This document shows, one piece after another, positions 1-7,069 of a stretch of 64,000 nt of DNA. The notes under the pieces were generated by a model that was given only the letters and a program-made list of their open reading frames with translations, ran no database searches and was not told where the DNA came from. Numbering within the stretch: the first letter of the stretch is position 1; every line of letters starts with the position of its first letter. This DNA is from Oscillospiraceae bacterium (lineage in GTDB: Bacteria > Bacillota > Clostridia > Oscillospirales > Acutalibacteraceae), in NCBI GenBank assembly GCA_025757685.1, contig CP107220.1, forward strand, positions 1,881,501 through 1,945,500, in the 5' to 3' direction. A program made the translations under genes and the position numbers.

Positions 1-440
1 GTTTTCGGAATACAGATATAATTGGTGGTGATCAAGCTGCCGATTCGGTCCTCATCGTAGGAGGCAATCAACTGCAAATCCGCCCGCACATGCTCGTCCA
101 AATAAGGGCGCAGCTTCTCCTTGTCGGCCGCGTCTAATTTTTGAAGCAAGTCCACCGCGTCATCGGCGTCCATTTCGTTGATAATGGCCGCCAGCTTTTC
201 CGTGCCCAGCTCGCGGGCGTACGGCTCCGGATCCTCTACATACGCCAGGATCTCAGAGACCCATTCGACCCCTAAAACCGCATACAGGGACAGCCGCTCC
301 GTCTGAGACAGATAGGACAAGCTCTGCGCAATATCATTGGCGTGGTAATCATCCAACCGCTGGAGCAGCTGCTTTTTTTCTGCCCCGCTCCGAATCACGG
401 CAACAATTTCTTCTACAATCTTTGGTGCTTTGTTTTCCAA
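1..440 (-). CDS. mgtE: Magnesium transporter MgtE, N-terminal part (3' end outside window)
   Basis: MgtE is a dimeric inner-membrane Mg2+ channel gated by a cytosolic N domain and CBS pair. The visible ~146 residues read as the helical MgtE N domain: an LLQRLDDYHANDIAQSL segment, repeated acidic helices (NEMDADDAVDLLQKL), and then DEDRIGSLITTNY, the usual entry into the first CBS domain. The start is a TTG at 440-438, chosen because an AGGAGG Shine-Dalgarno lies just upstream and no ATG fits. The CBS pair and membrane part lie beyond base 1. The gene sits behind a leader reading frame and a terminator hairpin (see those entries), which suggests Mg-responsive attenuation. Family assignment is firm; the start codon is inferred. 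Confidence 0.85.
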   Translation of the reverse strand, partial: MENKAPKIVEEIVAVIRSGAEKKQLLQRLDDYHANDIAQSLSYLSQTERLSLYAVLGVEWVSEILAYVEDPEPYARELGTEKLAAIINEMDADDAVDLLQKLDAADKEKLRPYLDEHVRADLQLIASYDEDRIGSLITTNYICIPK

Positions 441-464
441 TTCAGCCTCCTATTCCGCCCAAAA

Positions 465-536
465 AGGGCATAAAAAATCCATCGTGTAAAGATACACAAT
501 TCCGTTAAGCGTTGTGATACTCTTTGCCTACGATGG
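465..536 (-). terminator. Attenuator-type terminator in the mgtE leader
   Basis: On the minus strand a long imperfect hairpin begins with CCATCGT and closes with ACGATGG; its upper stem pairs AAAGAGTATCACAA with TTGTGTATCTTT. It is followed by ATTTTTTA and a second U-rich run, the form of an intrinsic terminator, and lies ahead of the mgtE ribosome binding site. The left arm CCATCGT can instead pair with ACGATGG inside the upstream leader frame (minus strand, about 604-598), with G-U and C-G extension to nine pairs. The two structures therefore exclude one another. Confidence 0.7.
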
Positions 537-551
537 ACCGGGCCGAAAAAA

Positions 552-635
552 TTAAAGCGAACCGATATAGACACTTGCGCCCTCCGGCGGCACCTGCCCA
601 TCGTCCAAGCCACTTCGGTGATCACAACTGTCCAT
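552..635 (-). CDS. Leader peptide (27 aa) upstream of mgtE
   Basis: This short frame begins with ATG at 635-633 behind a very good Shine-Dalgarno (TAGGAGG, eight bases upstream) and ends with TAA at 554-552. The product starts MDSCDHRSGLDDGQVPPEG and is 27 residues long, with consecutive Asp and Pro-Pro-Glu codons. It lies between a sigma-A-like promoter and the mgtE attenuator, and its Asp-Asp-Gly codons overlap the segment that can pair with the terminator left arm. Asp/Glu/Pro-rich leader peptides that sense low Mg2+ through ribosome destabilisation are known for mgtA/mgtL of enterobacteria. The same role here is inference; no similarity to a named family is claimed. Confidence 0.6.
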   Translation of the reverse strand: MDSCDHRSGLDDGQVPPEGASVYIGSL

Positions 636-668
636 ATATTTCGCCTCCTACCGTTCAAAATCAGCAAA

Positions 669-697
669 ATTATAGCACGCAAGATCCGATTTGTCCA
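669..697 (-). promoter_or_regulatory. Sigma-A-type promoter of the mgtE leader
   Basis: On the minus strand TGGACA (697-692) and TATAAT (674-669) are separated by 17 bases. Transcription would start near 662 and give a leader of about 220 nt holding the 27-codon frame and the terminator hairpin. Confidence 0.65.
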
Positions 698-760
698 CCA
701 CAAAATCACGCCCCCACCCCGCTTGTGGCCGAATTTACCGGCACCGCCATATCTTGCGGC

Positions 761-789
761 TTTACAAGGGAGCGCGGATTTGCTACAAT
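761..789 (+). promoter_or_regulatory. Promoter of the DnaD-like/DnaC-like operon
   Basis: TTTACA and TACAAT are separated by 17 bases, about 45 bases ahead of the chosen ATG at 835. The promoter is back to back with the mgtE leader promoter. Confidence 0.55.
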
Positions 790-834
790 AAAAAGCAGAG
801 CGCCACCGGCGCAGAAAAGAGGAAAATTCCACCT

Positions 835-1899
835 ATGCAATACACCATTCCCCCCTTTGGCCCCCTGTGGACGGACGGCGTGTTTACCGTGCCCACCTGC
901 GTGGCCGATCGTTACTTAAAACTGGCCAGCGCCTACCAACTCCAGGCGCTGCTGCTTCTTTTGCGCCACGGCGGCAGTCTCAGCACCCGGGAGCTGGCCG
1001 GCGCGCTGGGTATCCCGGAGCGAGACGCAGACAGTATTATGGATTTTTGGGTGGCCGAGGGTCTGCTGCAAAGCGGCAACAGCCCGGCAGCCCCTGCGCC
1101 CGCCGAGCCCAGCACAGTACAGATCCCGGTTATGACAAAAGTACCCCCCACTATGGGCGCACCGGCCAGCCTGACCGTGCACCCGCCGGTAGCGGAACCG
1201 CCAAAGCCGAAAAAAGAGACCCTGTCTCCTCCCCGGCTGACCCCGCGGGATATTGTGACCCTGTGCCGGGAAAACAGTGCCCTGTCCGATCTGCTGACCG
1301 AGGCGCAAACCGTGCTGGGGCGCACCATCAGCACTGCCGAACAGGAAATGCTGGTGAATATGCACATCTATTACGAGCTGCCGCCGGAAGTGATCCTGAT
1401 GCTCCTGGGCTATTACCGTGGCGAAAAAGAAAAGGGCCGCTCCATCAACCTGGCCTACATTAACAAAATGGCCAACTCCTGGTCCGAGGACGGGGTGCGC
1501 ACCGTGGCGGACGCAGACGAAAAGCTGCTGTACCTAAGCGGTACGGACAAGCTGTGGGACAAGGTAATCGCCATGACCGGCATTCGCCATCGGTCGCCCA
1601 CCGCCCGCCAACGCCAAATGGTGGCAGACTGGGGTCGGGATTTTAGCGAAGATATGCTACAACTGGCCTGCGATATTATGAAAGAGAACGCCGACAAGCC
1701 ATCGCTGAAGTATATGGACAGCGTGCTGCGCCGGTGGAAAAAAGAGGGGCTGACCACCCCCACCCAGGTGCAGGAACAGCAACAGAGTTTTACCGCCGCC
1801 AAGGCCAAAAAAGCCGACGGCCGCCTGCAAGGCAAGCCCTCTTACGACCTGGAGCAGATCAAGAGAGACACCATGAATAATACGGATATTAAGTTCTAA
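835..1899 (+). CDS. DnaD domain protein (primosome component)
   Basis: This is a replication initiation/restart protein of the Firmicutes DnaD/DnaB family, which remodels DNA and recruits the helicase loader. It has 354 residues: a winged-helix-like N part (about 1-90), an Ala/Pro-rich linker (about 84-130), then two DnaD-like (DnaB_2) domains at about 147-222 and 240-305. Each domain ends in the family's Tyr...Trp motif (YINKMANSW, YMDSVLRRWKKEG). The ATG at 835 follows AAGAGGAA; longer in-frame starts lack a ribosome binding site. The helicase-loader gene follows nine bases later, so the pair probably works as one primosome unit, as DnaD and DnaI do in Bacillus. It could be called DnaD or DnaB-like; the double DnaD domain leaves this open. 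Confidence 0.85.
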   Translation: MQYTIPPFGPLWTDGVFTVPTCVADRYLKLASAYQLQALLLLLRHGGSLSTRELAGALGIPERDADSIMDFWVAEGLLQSGNSPAAPAPAEPSTVQIPVMTKVPPTMGAPASLTVHPPVAEPPKPKKETLSPPRLTPRDIVTLCRENSALSDLLTEAQTVLGRTISTAEQEMLVNMHIYYELPPEVILMLLGYYRGEKEKGRSINLAYINKMANSWSEDGVRTVADADEKLLYLSGTDKLWDKVIAMTGIRHRSPTARQRQMVADWGRDFSEDMLQLACDIMKENADKPSLKYMDSVLRRWKKEGLTTPTQVQEQQQSFTAAKAKKADGRLQGKPSYDLEQIKRDTMNNTDIKF

Positions 1900-1908
1900 G
1901 GAGAAGCT

Positions 1909-2877
1909 ATGTATAGTTCCGATCTTTACCAAAAAGCGCTGAACCGGCTGGATCGCCGCCGGGAAGAAGACGAGCTGCGCACCGCCGCCACTTTGGCAGA
2001 GGTCAGCGCCAAGGTTCCCCGGCTGGAGGAAATTCAAAATCAGCTGCGGCAAGTGGGCTTTTCCATCTCCAAGGCGTTCTTTGCCAAAGACGCGAAGGCG
2101 GAGATCGACAAGCTGCAAGCGGAAAGCCTGCGCCTGCAAGGGGAAAAGGAGCGGCTGCTGGTGGCTGCCGGTTATGCGCCGGACGCTCTGGCCCACCACT
2201 ATCAGTGCCCCACCTGCAAGGACACCGGCTATGTAGGTGACCGAATGTGCACCTGCCAGCGCGAACTGCTCAAGGATTTGCAGCGGGAGGCCATTCGCCG
2301 CCTGGCGCCCTTGGACAGCTGCACCTTTGACAGCTTTGACACCAACTATTACCCGGAGACGGCGGAGGACAACGGCATTTCGCCCCGGGCGAAGGCGGAT
2401 AAGATCGCCGAGGCCTGCCATCGCTACGCCCAGCGGGTATCTTTGCGGGAGCCGGCCAACCTGATGCTGATGGGTCAGACCGGCCTGGGCAAAACCCACT
2501 TGAGCCTGGCCATTGCCAATGTTGCCATCGGTCGGGGCCTGTCCGTAGAGTACGGCACCGCCTACAATATCCTGTCCGACCTGCAAAATGAGAATTTCGG
2601 CCGCACCGGCAACCTGCAATATACGGAGGAGCGGGTGCTTCATACGGACCTGCTGATCCTGGACGACTTGGGCACCGAGTACACCTCTGCCTATACCGTG
2701 GCCTGCCTGTACAATATCATCAACACCCGCATTCTTTGCAGCCGCCCCACCGTCATCAGCACCAACCTGGGCTTTGACGAGCTGGCGCAAAAATACGACC
2801 AGCGCATCACCTCCCGCATCGCCGGCGCCTATTCCCGTCTGGTACTGGTGGGCAACGATATTCGGTATATCAAATAA
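1909..2877 (+). CDS. DnaC/DnaI-type helicase loader ATPase
   Basis: This AAA+ ATPase of 322 residues should load the replicative helicase onto origin or fork DNA. Residues 1-95 form a charged helical region. Four cysteines (100, 103, 114, 116; CPTCKDTGY and CTCQ) make a probable zinc site as in DnaI. The AAA+ core follows with Walker A GQTGLGKT (189-196) and Walker B LLILDDLG (248-255), and the end carries the RITSRI arginine-finger region. The ATG at 1909 follows AAGGAGAAG. It is co-transcribed with the DnaD-like gene. IstB-type transposition helpers share the fold, but no transposase is nearby and the zinc motif favours a DnaC/DnaI role. Confidence 0.9.
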   Translation: MYSSDLYQKALNRLDRRREEDELRTAATLAEVSAKVPRLEEIQNQLRQVGFSISKAFFAKDAKAEIDKLQAESLRLQGEKERLLVAAGYAPDALAHHYQCPTCKDTGYVGDRMCTCQRELLKDLQREAIRRLAPLDSCTFDSFDTNYYPETAEDNGISPRAKADKIAEACHRYAQRVSLREPANLMLMGQTGLGKTHLSLAIANVAIGRGLSVEYGTAYNILSDLQNENFGRTGNLQYTEERVLHTDLLILDDLGTEYTSAYTVACLYNIINTRILCSRPTVISTNLGFDELAQKYDQRITSRIAGAYSRLVLVGNDIRYIK

Positions 2878-2939
2878 GCGCAAATCTCCCCGCGCCGAAA
2901 GGGAATAAATCAAAACGCATGATATACAGAACATCCTAC

Positions 2940-2970
2940 AAAAAAAGCACCCTTAAAGGGTGCTTTTTTC
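2940..2970. terminator. Bidirectional terminator between helicase loader and S1 gene
   Basis: The hairpin GCACCCTT/AAGGGTGC is flanked by A6 and T6, so it can end transcripts from both convergent genes. The stop codon of the minus-strand S1 gene (2953-2955) lies inside the hairpin itself. Confidence 0.9.
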
Positions 2971-3894
2971 TTGTGCTCGCAGGGCGGCAAAGTCTGTGAC
3001 GGTTTGGCGAGGGGCGGTGGGGGTGGAATACACCCAACGGTCCATGCGGGTGCCGTCCACATAGTAGGTCAGGGGTGTCACCGGTGCCGGCGGGTCAAAG
3101 GCCTCTACGACCACCAGCTTAATCTTCATTTTCTCCGGCAAAATAGACTTCACATACACAGCCACCGGTTGACCCGGCTCCAAAGCGGCGCTGGGCTCTG
3201 CCAGACCCGCCAAATTTGGGGTCAACTCTACAAACACGCCGTAAGGCTCTACGCTGCGCACCACGCCGGGCACCGTCTCACCGGAGGAGAAGCCCGCTGC
3301 ATTCTGCTGCCAGGTGCCCAGCAGCTCCTTTAGACTAAAAGTCAGCTTATCCGGCTCTCGGCTGCGCAGCACCACCCGCAGTTCCTGTCCCTCTCGCAGG
3401 CGGGCACGCGGGTGGTCAATGCGGCTGACCGAAAGCATATCAATGGGGATCAGGGCGTTCAGCCCCGCCCCCACATCAATAAACGCGCCAAACTTCTCCA
3501 AATGGGTCACCCGGGCCGGAATCACGTCGCCCGGCTCTAAAGCGTCCAAAAACTCTGCCTTGCACCGCAGCTGCACCGCCCGGCGGGAAAGAATAGCGGT
3601 AAAGGGGCCGTCGTCCTCCCGCTGAAAGCCTAAAATCGAAAAGCACACCCGCTTGCCAACCTTAGAAATCAGGGCAATATCCCGCACCGTGCCGTCGTCG
3701 ATTCCTACGGCGCCCTCCTCCCGGGGAATGATCCCTCGCATGGCACCCAGGTCCACATGAAGATTATGTTCCCGGTCACAAAGCAGCACCCGACTCTCCA
3801 GTACGGATCCCTGCATCATCGCCCGGCGCAGCGCCTCCGGTGTAGTAAATTGCCGGTCCAGTTCTGCATTCATTCCCTCCGGGTAGAATTCCAT
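2953..3894 (-). CDS. S1 RNA-binding domain protein (RpsA-like)
   Basis: The 313-residue product is of the ribosomal S1-like group and probably binds RNA or mRNA. Three OB-type stretches are visible. The first is degenerate (about 30-95, DLGAMRGIIPREEG), the second is canonical (about 120-190, GDVIPARVTHLEKFGAFIDV), and the third covers about 208-255 (GETVPGVVRSVEPYGVFVEL). The C-terminal tail (about 265-313) has no evident domain. The ATG at 3894 follows GGAAAGG. This is a shortened S1 compared with four- to six-domain ribosomal S1, similar to the small S1 proteins common in Clostridia. It stands alone, facing away from DUF951-prfA. Whether it acts on ribosomes or a specific RNA is not visible. 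Confidence 0.8.
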   Translation of the reverse strand: MEFYPEGMNAELDRQFTTPEALRRAMMQGSVLESRVLLCDREHNLHVDLGAMRGIIPREEGAVGIDDGTVRDIALISKVGKRVCFSILGFQREDDGPFTAILSRRAVQLRCKAEFLDALEPGDVIPARVTHLEKFGAFIDVGAGLNALIPIDMLSVSRIDHPRARLREGQELRVVLRSREPDKLTFSLKELLGTWQQNAAGFSSGETVPGVVRSVEPYGVFVELTPNLAGLAEPSAALEPGQPVAVYVKSILPEKMKIKLVVVEAFDPPAPVTPLTYYVDGTRMDRWVYSTPTAPRQTVTDFAALRAQEKSTL

Positions 3895-3955
3895 GTTCTC
3901 ACGCCTTTCCGAATTGCCTGTGCTATAAATATATGCCTGTCGATAGGCGGATATG

Positions 3956-3984
3956 TTGTAAAATCGGCCAAAAGGTGCTATACT
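3956..3984 (+). promoter_or_regulatory. Promoter of the DUF951-prfA operon
   Basis: TTGTAA and TATACT with a 17-base spacer, 30 bases upstream of the 60-aa gene. Confidence 0.55.
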
Positions 3985-4014
3985 GTAAACAAGAATAAAC
4001 GAGGGGAGAGCCCC

Positions 4015-4197
4015 ATGGAATTACAACTGCACGATCGGGTCAAAATGAAAAAGACACACCCTTGCGGGTGCGCGATCTTTGAAGTGACCCGCCTGGGCGT
4101 AGACTATAAATTAAAATGCACCGGCTGCGGGCGCGAGGTGCTGCTGCCCCGGATCAAGGCGGAAAAGCTGATCCGCGGGGTGGTACAGGACGGGTAG
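4015..4197 (+). CDS. DUF951 family small protein (YyzM-like)
   Basis: This 60-residue protein is typical of the DUF951 family found widely in Firmicutes. It opens with a basic segment (HDRVKMKKTHPCGCAIFEV) and has a Cys-Gly-Cys plus CTGCGR pair that could hold a metal. It ends with an L-P-R-I-K motif shared in the family. The function is unknown; the family is commonly next to translation or replication genes. The ATG at 4015 follows GAGGGGAG; an upstream in-frame extension lacks a ribosome site. prfA follows 44 bases later on the same strand, so the two are probably one transcript. Confidence 0.85.
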   Translation: MELQLHDRVKMKKTHPCGCAIFEVTRLGVDYKLKCTGCGREVLLPRIKAEKLIRGVVQDG

Positions 4198-4241
4198 CCC
4201 GTCTCCTTTTCATTATATAATACATATAAAAGGAGACGCTT

Positions 4242-5312
4242 ATGTTTGAAAAACTCAGCCGTGTAGAAGAACGGTACAACAAGATCGCCGCAGACCTGTG
4301 CGACCCGGCGGTGGTGGCAGACATCAGCCGCTACACCGCCCTGATGAAAGAACAAAAGCACTTAACCCCGGTGGTAGAGACCTTTGCCCGCTATAAAATC
4401 GCCAAGACGGCGGCGGAAGAAGCCCGAGAGCTGCTGCAAAGCGAAAGCGACCCGGAGCTGTGCGATCTGGCAAGAGAAGAACTGAAAGACAGCGAGGCAG
4501 CGCTGGAACAGCTGCAAGAGCAGTTGAAAATTTTGCTGCTGCCCCGAGATCCCAACGACGACAAAAATGTAATTATTGAGATCCGCGGCGGCGCCGGCGG
4601 CGACGAAAGCGCCCTGTTTGCCGGGGTGCTGTACCGTATGTATAGTATGTACGCGGAGCAAAAGGGCTTTAAGAGCGAAATTCTGTCTGAGAACGCCACG
4701 GAGCTGGGCGGATACAAGGAAATCAGCTTTTCCATTGACGGCGACGGCGCCTACTCCCGCTTTAAGTTTGAAAGCGGAGTGCACCGGGTGCAGCGGGTGC
4801 CGGAAACGGAAAGTCAGGGTCGCATTCACACCTCCACCGTAACGGTAGCGGTGCTGCCGGAAGCGGAGGAAGTGGACTTTGAACTGGACCCCAAGGACTT
4901 GCAGATCGACACTTTCCGCTCCTCCGGCGCAGGGGGGCAGCACATCAACAAAACCTCCTCCGCCATTCGCATTACCCACCTGCCCACCGGCACGGTGGTG
5001 GAGTGCCAGGACGAACGCAGCCAGCATAAAAACAAAGACAAGGCCATGAAGGTGCTGCGCGCACGACTGTATGACGCAGAAAAGGCCAAGCACGACGCTG
5101 CCATTGCCGGCGAACGGAAAAGCCAGGTAGGCACCGGCGACCGCAGCGAGCGGATCCGCACCTATAACTACCCCCAGGGGCGGGTCACCGATCACCGGAT
5201 CAACCTGACTCTGTATCGACTGGAACAAATCTTAAACGGCGATCTGGACGAATTGATCGACGCCCTGATCACCGCCGATACGGCAGCCAAACTCAGCGCC
5301 GCGGAGGAATAA
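4242..5312 (+). CDS. prfA: Peptide chain release factor 1
   Basis: RF1 recognises UAA and UAG in the ribosomal A site and triggers peptidyl-tRNA hydrolysis. The 356-residue product has normal length. The codon-reading PxT motif is PET at 187-189, followed by ESQGRIHTST. The catalytic GGQ is at 231-233 within SSGAGGQHINKT; the Gln is the methylation target. Helical domain 1 covers about 1-100. The ATG at 4242 has AAGGAG at the correct spacing. The PrmC methyltransferase, often adjacent, is absent here; a TsaC-CoaE fusion gene follows after a repeat element. Confidence 0.97.
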   Translation: MFEKLSRVEERYNKIAADLCDPAVVADISRYTALMKEQKHLTPVVETFARYKIAKTAAEEARELLQSESDPELCDLAREELKDSEAALEQLQEQLKILLLPRDPNDDKNVIIEIRGGAGGDESALFAGVLYRMYSMYAEQKGFKSEILSENATELGGYKEISFSIDGDGAYSRFKFESGVHRVQRVPETESQGRIHTSTVTVAVLPEAEEVDFELDPKDLQIDTFRSSGAGGQHINKTSSAIRITHLPTGTVVECQDERSQHKNKDKAMKVLRARLYDAEKAKHDAAIAGERKSQVGTGDRSERIRTYNYPQGRVTDHRINLTLYRLEQILNGDLDELIDALITADTAAKLSAAEE

Positions 5313-5333
5313 TGTAGGGATTGATAACCGTGT

Positions 5334-5450
5334 AATCCCTCCGTCTGCTCGTAAACTCGCAGCCACCTCCCTTTACAAGGGAGGCAAATCGGTTACAAAA
5401 TCTTAGGCTCCCTTGCAAAGGGAGCTGTCAGCGTAGCTGACTGAGGGATT
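5334..5450. repeat. MITE-like dispersed element, copy 1
   Basis: A 117-bp unit starts AATCCCTCCG and ends CTGAGGGATT, giving eight-base terminal inverted repeats. Inside are CTCCCTTTACAAGGGAG and CTCCCTTGCAAAGGGAG hairpins and GCTGTCAGCGTAGCTGACTG. Related copies occur at 13404, 15506, 54863 and 57957. It fills most of the prfA-tsaC spacer. Confidence 0.75.
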
Positions 5451-5500
5451 GCGCCGGAGGTGTTCTACCTCAACCGCAAATCAAATCAAGGACACAAGAT

Positions 5501-7069
5501 ATGGAAACCAAACAACTGGGAACAACAGAACAAGACCTGGCGCTGGCCGGGGAACTGCTGCGGCAGGGGCAGCTGGTGGCCTTTCCCACCGAGACGGTGT
5601 ACGGACTGGGCGCCGACGCCCTGAACGAAACCGCTGTGGCACAAATTTACGCCGCCAAGGGCCGCCCCAGCGACAACCCGCTGATTGTGCATGTGGCAGA
5701 AAAAGCAGACATTGCCCCGCTGGTGCAGGAAATTCCGGAGAAAGCCAAGAAACTTTTTGACCGCTTTTTCCCCGGACCGCTGACGGTGATCCTGCCCAAG
5801 AGCGATAAAATCGGCAAAGTCGTCAGCGGCGGACTGGACACGGTGGCGGTGCGTATGCCGGAGAACCCGGTGGCCCACCGACTGCTGCAACTGGCAGGGG
5901 TGCCGGTAGCGGCCCCCAGCGCCAACACCAGTGGGCTGCCCAGCCCCACAAGAGCCAAATATGTGCAAGAGGATATGAACGGCAAAATTGCTGCCATCGT
6001 AGACGGCGGCGACTGCGCCTACGGGGTGGAGTCCACGGTAATCACCCTGGCTACCTCTACCCCAACGCTGCTGCGCCCCGGCGCAGTAACCAAGGAAATG
6101 CTGGAGGCAGAGATCGGCCCCATTGCCGTGGCTCCCGCGGTGCTGGAAAAGATGGCAGACGGCGAGACCGCCGCCTCTCCCGGCATGAAATACAAGCACT
6201 ACGCCCCCAAGGCGCAGGTGATTTTAGTAAACGGCGACAGCGCCGCCTACGCCGCCTTTGTAAACAGTCAACCGGGCTGCTACGCCCTGTGCTATGAAGA
6301 AGACCGGGTGACGGTGCCCAAGGTGCCCTACGGCAAGGCCACCGACGACCTAAGCCAGGCACGGGAGCTGTTTGACGCCCTGCGGCGGCTGGACGAACTG
6401 GGCGCCAAAAAAGTCTACGCCCGTATGCCCCGCAAAACCGGGGTGGGTATGGCAGTATACAACCGGCTGATCCGGGCAGCGGCCTTTCGCATTTTAGACC
6501 TAACCAAGCCTTTTCTTATCGGTGTAACCGGGCCTACCGGCGCAGGGAAAGGCTATGTGTGCCGCCTGCTGGCACAGGCCGGGCTGCACCCGGTGGACTG
6601 CGACCGGGTCTATGGCCGGCTGACCGTTCCCGGCGCGCCCCTGCTGCAAGACCTGGCGGCTGCCTTTGGGCAGGAGATCATCCAGGACGGCGCCCTGGAC
6701 CGCAAAACCTTGGCAGCCAAAGCCTTTGCCACCCCTGCCGCTACGGAAAAGCTGAATCAGGTAACCCATCCGGCGGTGCTGGATGCCTGTGTGCAGCAAG
6801 CTAAGCTACCGGCGGTGCTGGATGCGCCCCAGCTGTTTGAAAGCGGCGCGGACGCCCTGTGCGCCTACACCCTGGCAGTGACTGCGCCTAAGGACACCCG
6901 CCTGGCTCGAATTATGGAGCGGGACGGCATAGACCGGGCGGCGGCACAGCTGCGTATGCAGGCGCAACCGGCGGCGGACTTTTACACCGAGAAATGCACA
7001 TTCACCGTCACCAATGACGGCAGAGATATAAAATCCCAAGTGGACAGAATACTGGAGGCTATCTTATGA
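5501..7069 (+). CDS. Fused threonylcarbamoyl-AMP synthase (TsaC/Sua5) and dephospho-CoA kinase (CoaE)
   Basis: This single 522-residue chain joins two enzymes. Residues 1 to about 330 are Sua5/TsaC, which makes threonylcarbamoyl-AMP for tRNA t6A. Supporting motifs are FPTETVYGLGADA (28-40), KGRPSDNPL (53-61), PSANTSG (139-145), and the Sua5 linker SPGMKYKHYAP (226-236) with a short C-terminal domain. Residues about 338-522 are CoaE, the last CoA step. It has P-loop GPTGAGKG (344-351), a VDCDRVYGRL substrate motif, VTHPAV and LDAPQLFESG. Both halves keep their key motifs. There is no internal stop or ribosome site to suggest two genes. The ATG follows AAGGA. The last codons overlap the aminopeptidase start (ATGA), so the two are translationally coupled. 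Confidence 0.9.
   Translation: METKQLGTTEQDLALAGELLRQGQLVAFPTETVYGLGADALNETAVAQIYAAKGRPSDNPLIVHVAEKADIAPLVQEIPEKAKKLFDRFFPGPLTVILPKSDKIGKVVSGGLDTVAVRMPENPVAHRLLQLAGVPVAAPSANTSGLPSPTRAKYVQEDMNGKIAAIVDGGDCAYGVESTVITLATSTPTLLRPGAVTKEMLEAEIGPIAVAPAVLEKMADGETAASPGMKYKHYAPKAQVILVNGDSAAYAAFVNSQPGCYALCYEEDRVTVPKVPYGKATDDLSQARELFDALRRLDELGAKKVYARMPRKTGVGMAVYNRLIRAAAFRILDLTKPFLIGVTGPTGAGKGYVCRLLAQAGLHPVDCDRVYGRLTVPGAPLLQDLAAAFGQEIIQDGALDRKTLAAKAFATPAATEKLNQVTHPAVLDACVQQAKLPAVLDAPQLFESGADALCAYTLAVTAPKDTRLARIMERDGIDRAAAQLRMQAQPAADFYTEKCTFTVTNDGRDIKSQVDRILEAIL

Noticed and set aside
441..690. M-box (Mg2+ riboswitch) upstream of mgtE
   Set aside because: The conserved M-box blocks could not be matched on the minus strand. 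A translated leader plus terminator explains the region better.
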